Part shown: piece by piece, positions 35,640 through 36,023 of the stretch
How the letters are laid out: every line of letters starts with the position of its first letter
How positions within the stretch are numbered: the first letter of the stretch is position 1
Source: Candidatus Saccharimonadota bacterium
GTDB taxonomy: Bacteria > Patescibacteriota > Saccharimonadia > Saccharimonadales > UBA10212
Length of the DNA: 36,023 bases
Assembly (NCBI GenBank): GCA_025934715.1
Contig: JAICWR010000005.1
Span: forward strand, 1-36,023
Direction: 5' to 3'
Translations under genes and position numbers: made by a program
Notes under the pieces: model-generated
Seen by the model: only the letters and a program-made list of their open reading frames with translations
Databases searched by the model: none
Told to the model about the DNA's origin: nothing

Positions 35640-36023
35640 ATGGCCGTAAAAAGAAATACCAAAAGGATAGAAAGACCTATGGAAAACCAAGTGACTTCGG
35701 GCCGTGGCTGGCGGCAATCTTTTAGTAAGTTAAAGCACCCTTCCCAGTTCTCAAATGTTCAGCTGGCCCTTTTTGTCATTGCCTTTGGCCTAATTGGCTA
35801 TCTGATTTACCATTCATTTGCGGCGGCCCCTTTGGTCGCTTCAGTTGAGGCCGAGAACATGTTGCCGCAAACCACCAGCGGTTCCACCTCCTCTGTCAAC
35901 CTATCTCTGAACAAACCAGCCACCGCGTCTTCCATCCAAACACTGTCTAACGGCACTGTCTTAAAGCCTTCCAATGCCGTTGACGGTAACTCGTCCACCC
36001 GCTGGTCAAGCAATTATTCCGAC
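35640..36023 (+). CDS. Membrane-anchored protein with F5/8 type C (discoidin/CBM32-like) domain, truncated by window edge
   Basis: Own translation MAVKRNTKRIERPMENQ...LALFVIAFGLIGYLIYHSF...VNLSLNKPATASSIQTLSNGTVLKPSNAVDGNSSTRWSSNYSD; typical F5/8C N-terminal block. Confidence 0.8.
   Translation, partial: MAVKRNTKRIERPMENQVTSGRGWRQSFSKLKHPSQFSNVQLALFVIAFGLIGYLIYHSFAAAPLVASVEAENMLPQTTSGSTSSVNLSLNKPATASSIQTLSNGTVLKPSNAVDGNSSTRWSSNYSD

Noticed and set aside
1-36023. Alternative genetic code (UGA = Gly, as in some CPR lineages)
   Set aside because: UGA terminates many well-defined genes here (e.g. MazG-preceding gene, NUDIX, murJ), and no conserved family needs UGA read-through.

Overview
The window is a dense bacterial chromosomal segment of about 36 kb. 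It reads with the standard bacterial code, since UGA is used repeatedly as a stop. I see no rRNA, CRISPR array, prophage or transposase. Gene content and small, tightly overlapping genes suggest a Patescibacteria/CPR (Saccharibacteria-like) genome; this is inference, not shown by search. Recognisable blocks: DUF1697 and SGNH hydrolase; TSUP permease; MazG and AlkA-type glycosylase; a MurC-like ligase; an ABC-2 exporter; MurJ and a GH16 glucanase; LepA; two tandem divergent guanylate-kinase-like proteins; a CIRCE-controlled heat-shock operon hrcA-orf-grpE-orf-dnaK-orf-orf-dnaJ; a cluster of GATase, ATP-grasp, retropepsin-like protease, RimK-like ligase and DUF192; tRNA-Lys; a ComEC-like channel; YebC, NUDIX, RuvC, RuvA and Dus; an SPW-repeat protein; tRNA-Met; an FtsB-like protein; and a truncated F5/8 type C protein. 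Most interesting signals: (1) a conserved two-hairpin leader RNA/DNA element directly abutting the 5' ends of both tRNA genes, on opposite strands about 7 kb apart, with compensatory base changes; (2) four unrecognised small ORFs interleaved, with stop/start overlaps, between the heat-shock genes, behind a tandem CIRCE; (3) the GATase/two ATP-grasp/retropepsin cluster; (4) a recurrent '-10 box 6-10 nt before ATG' arrangement suggesting widespread leaderless transcripts; (5) an identical stop-codon-overlapping palindrome (AATACTTAACAAGTTAAGT) after two unrelated genes.
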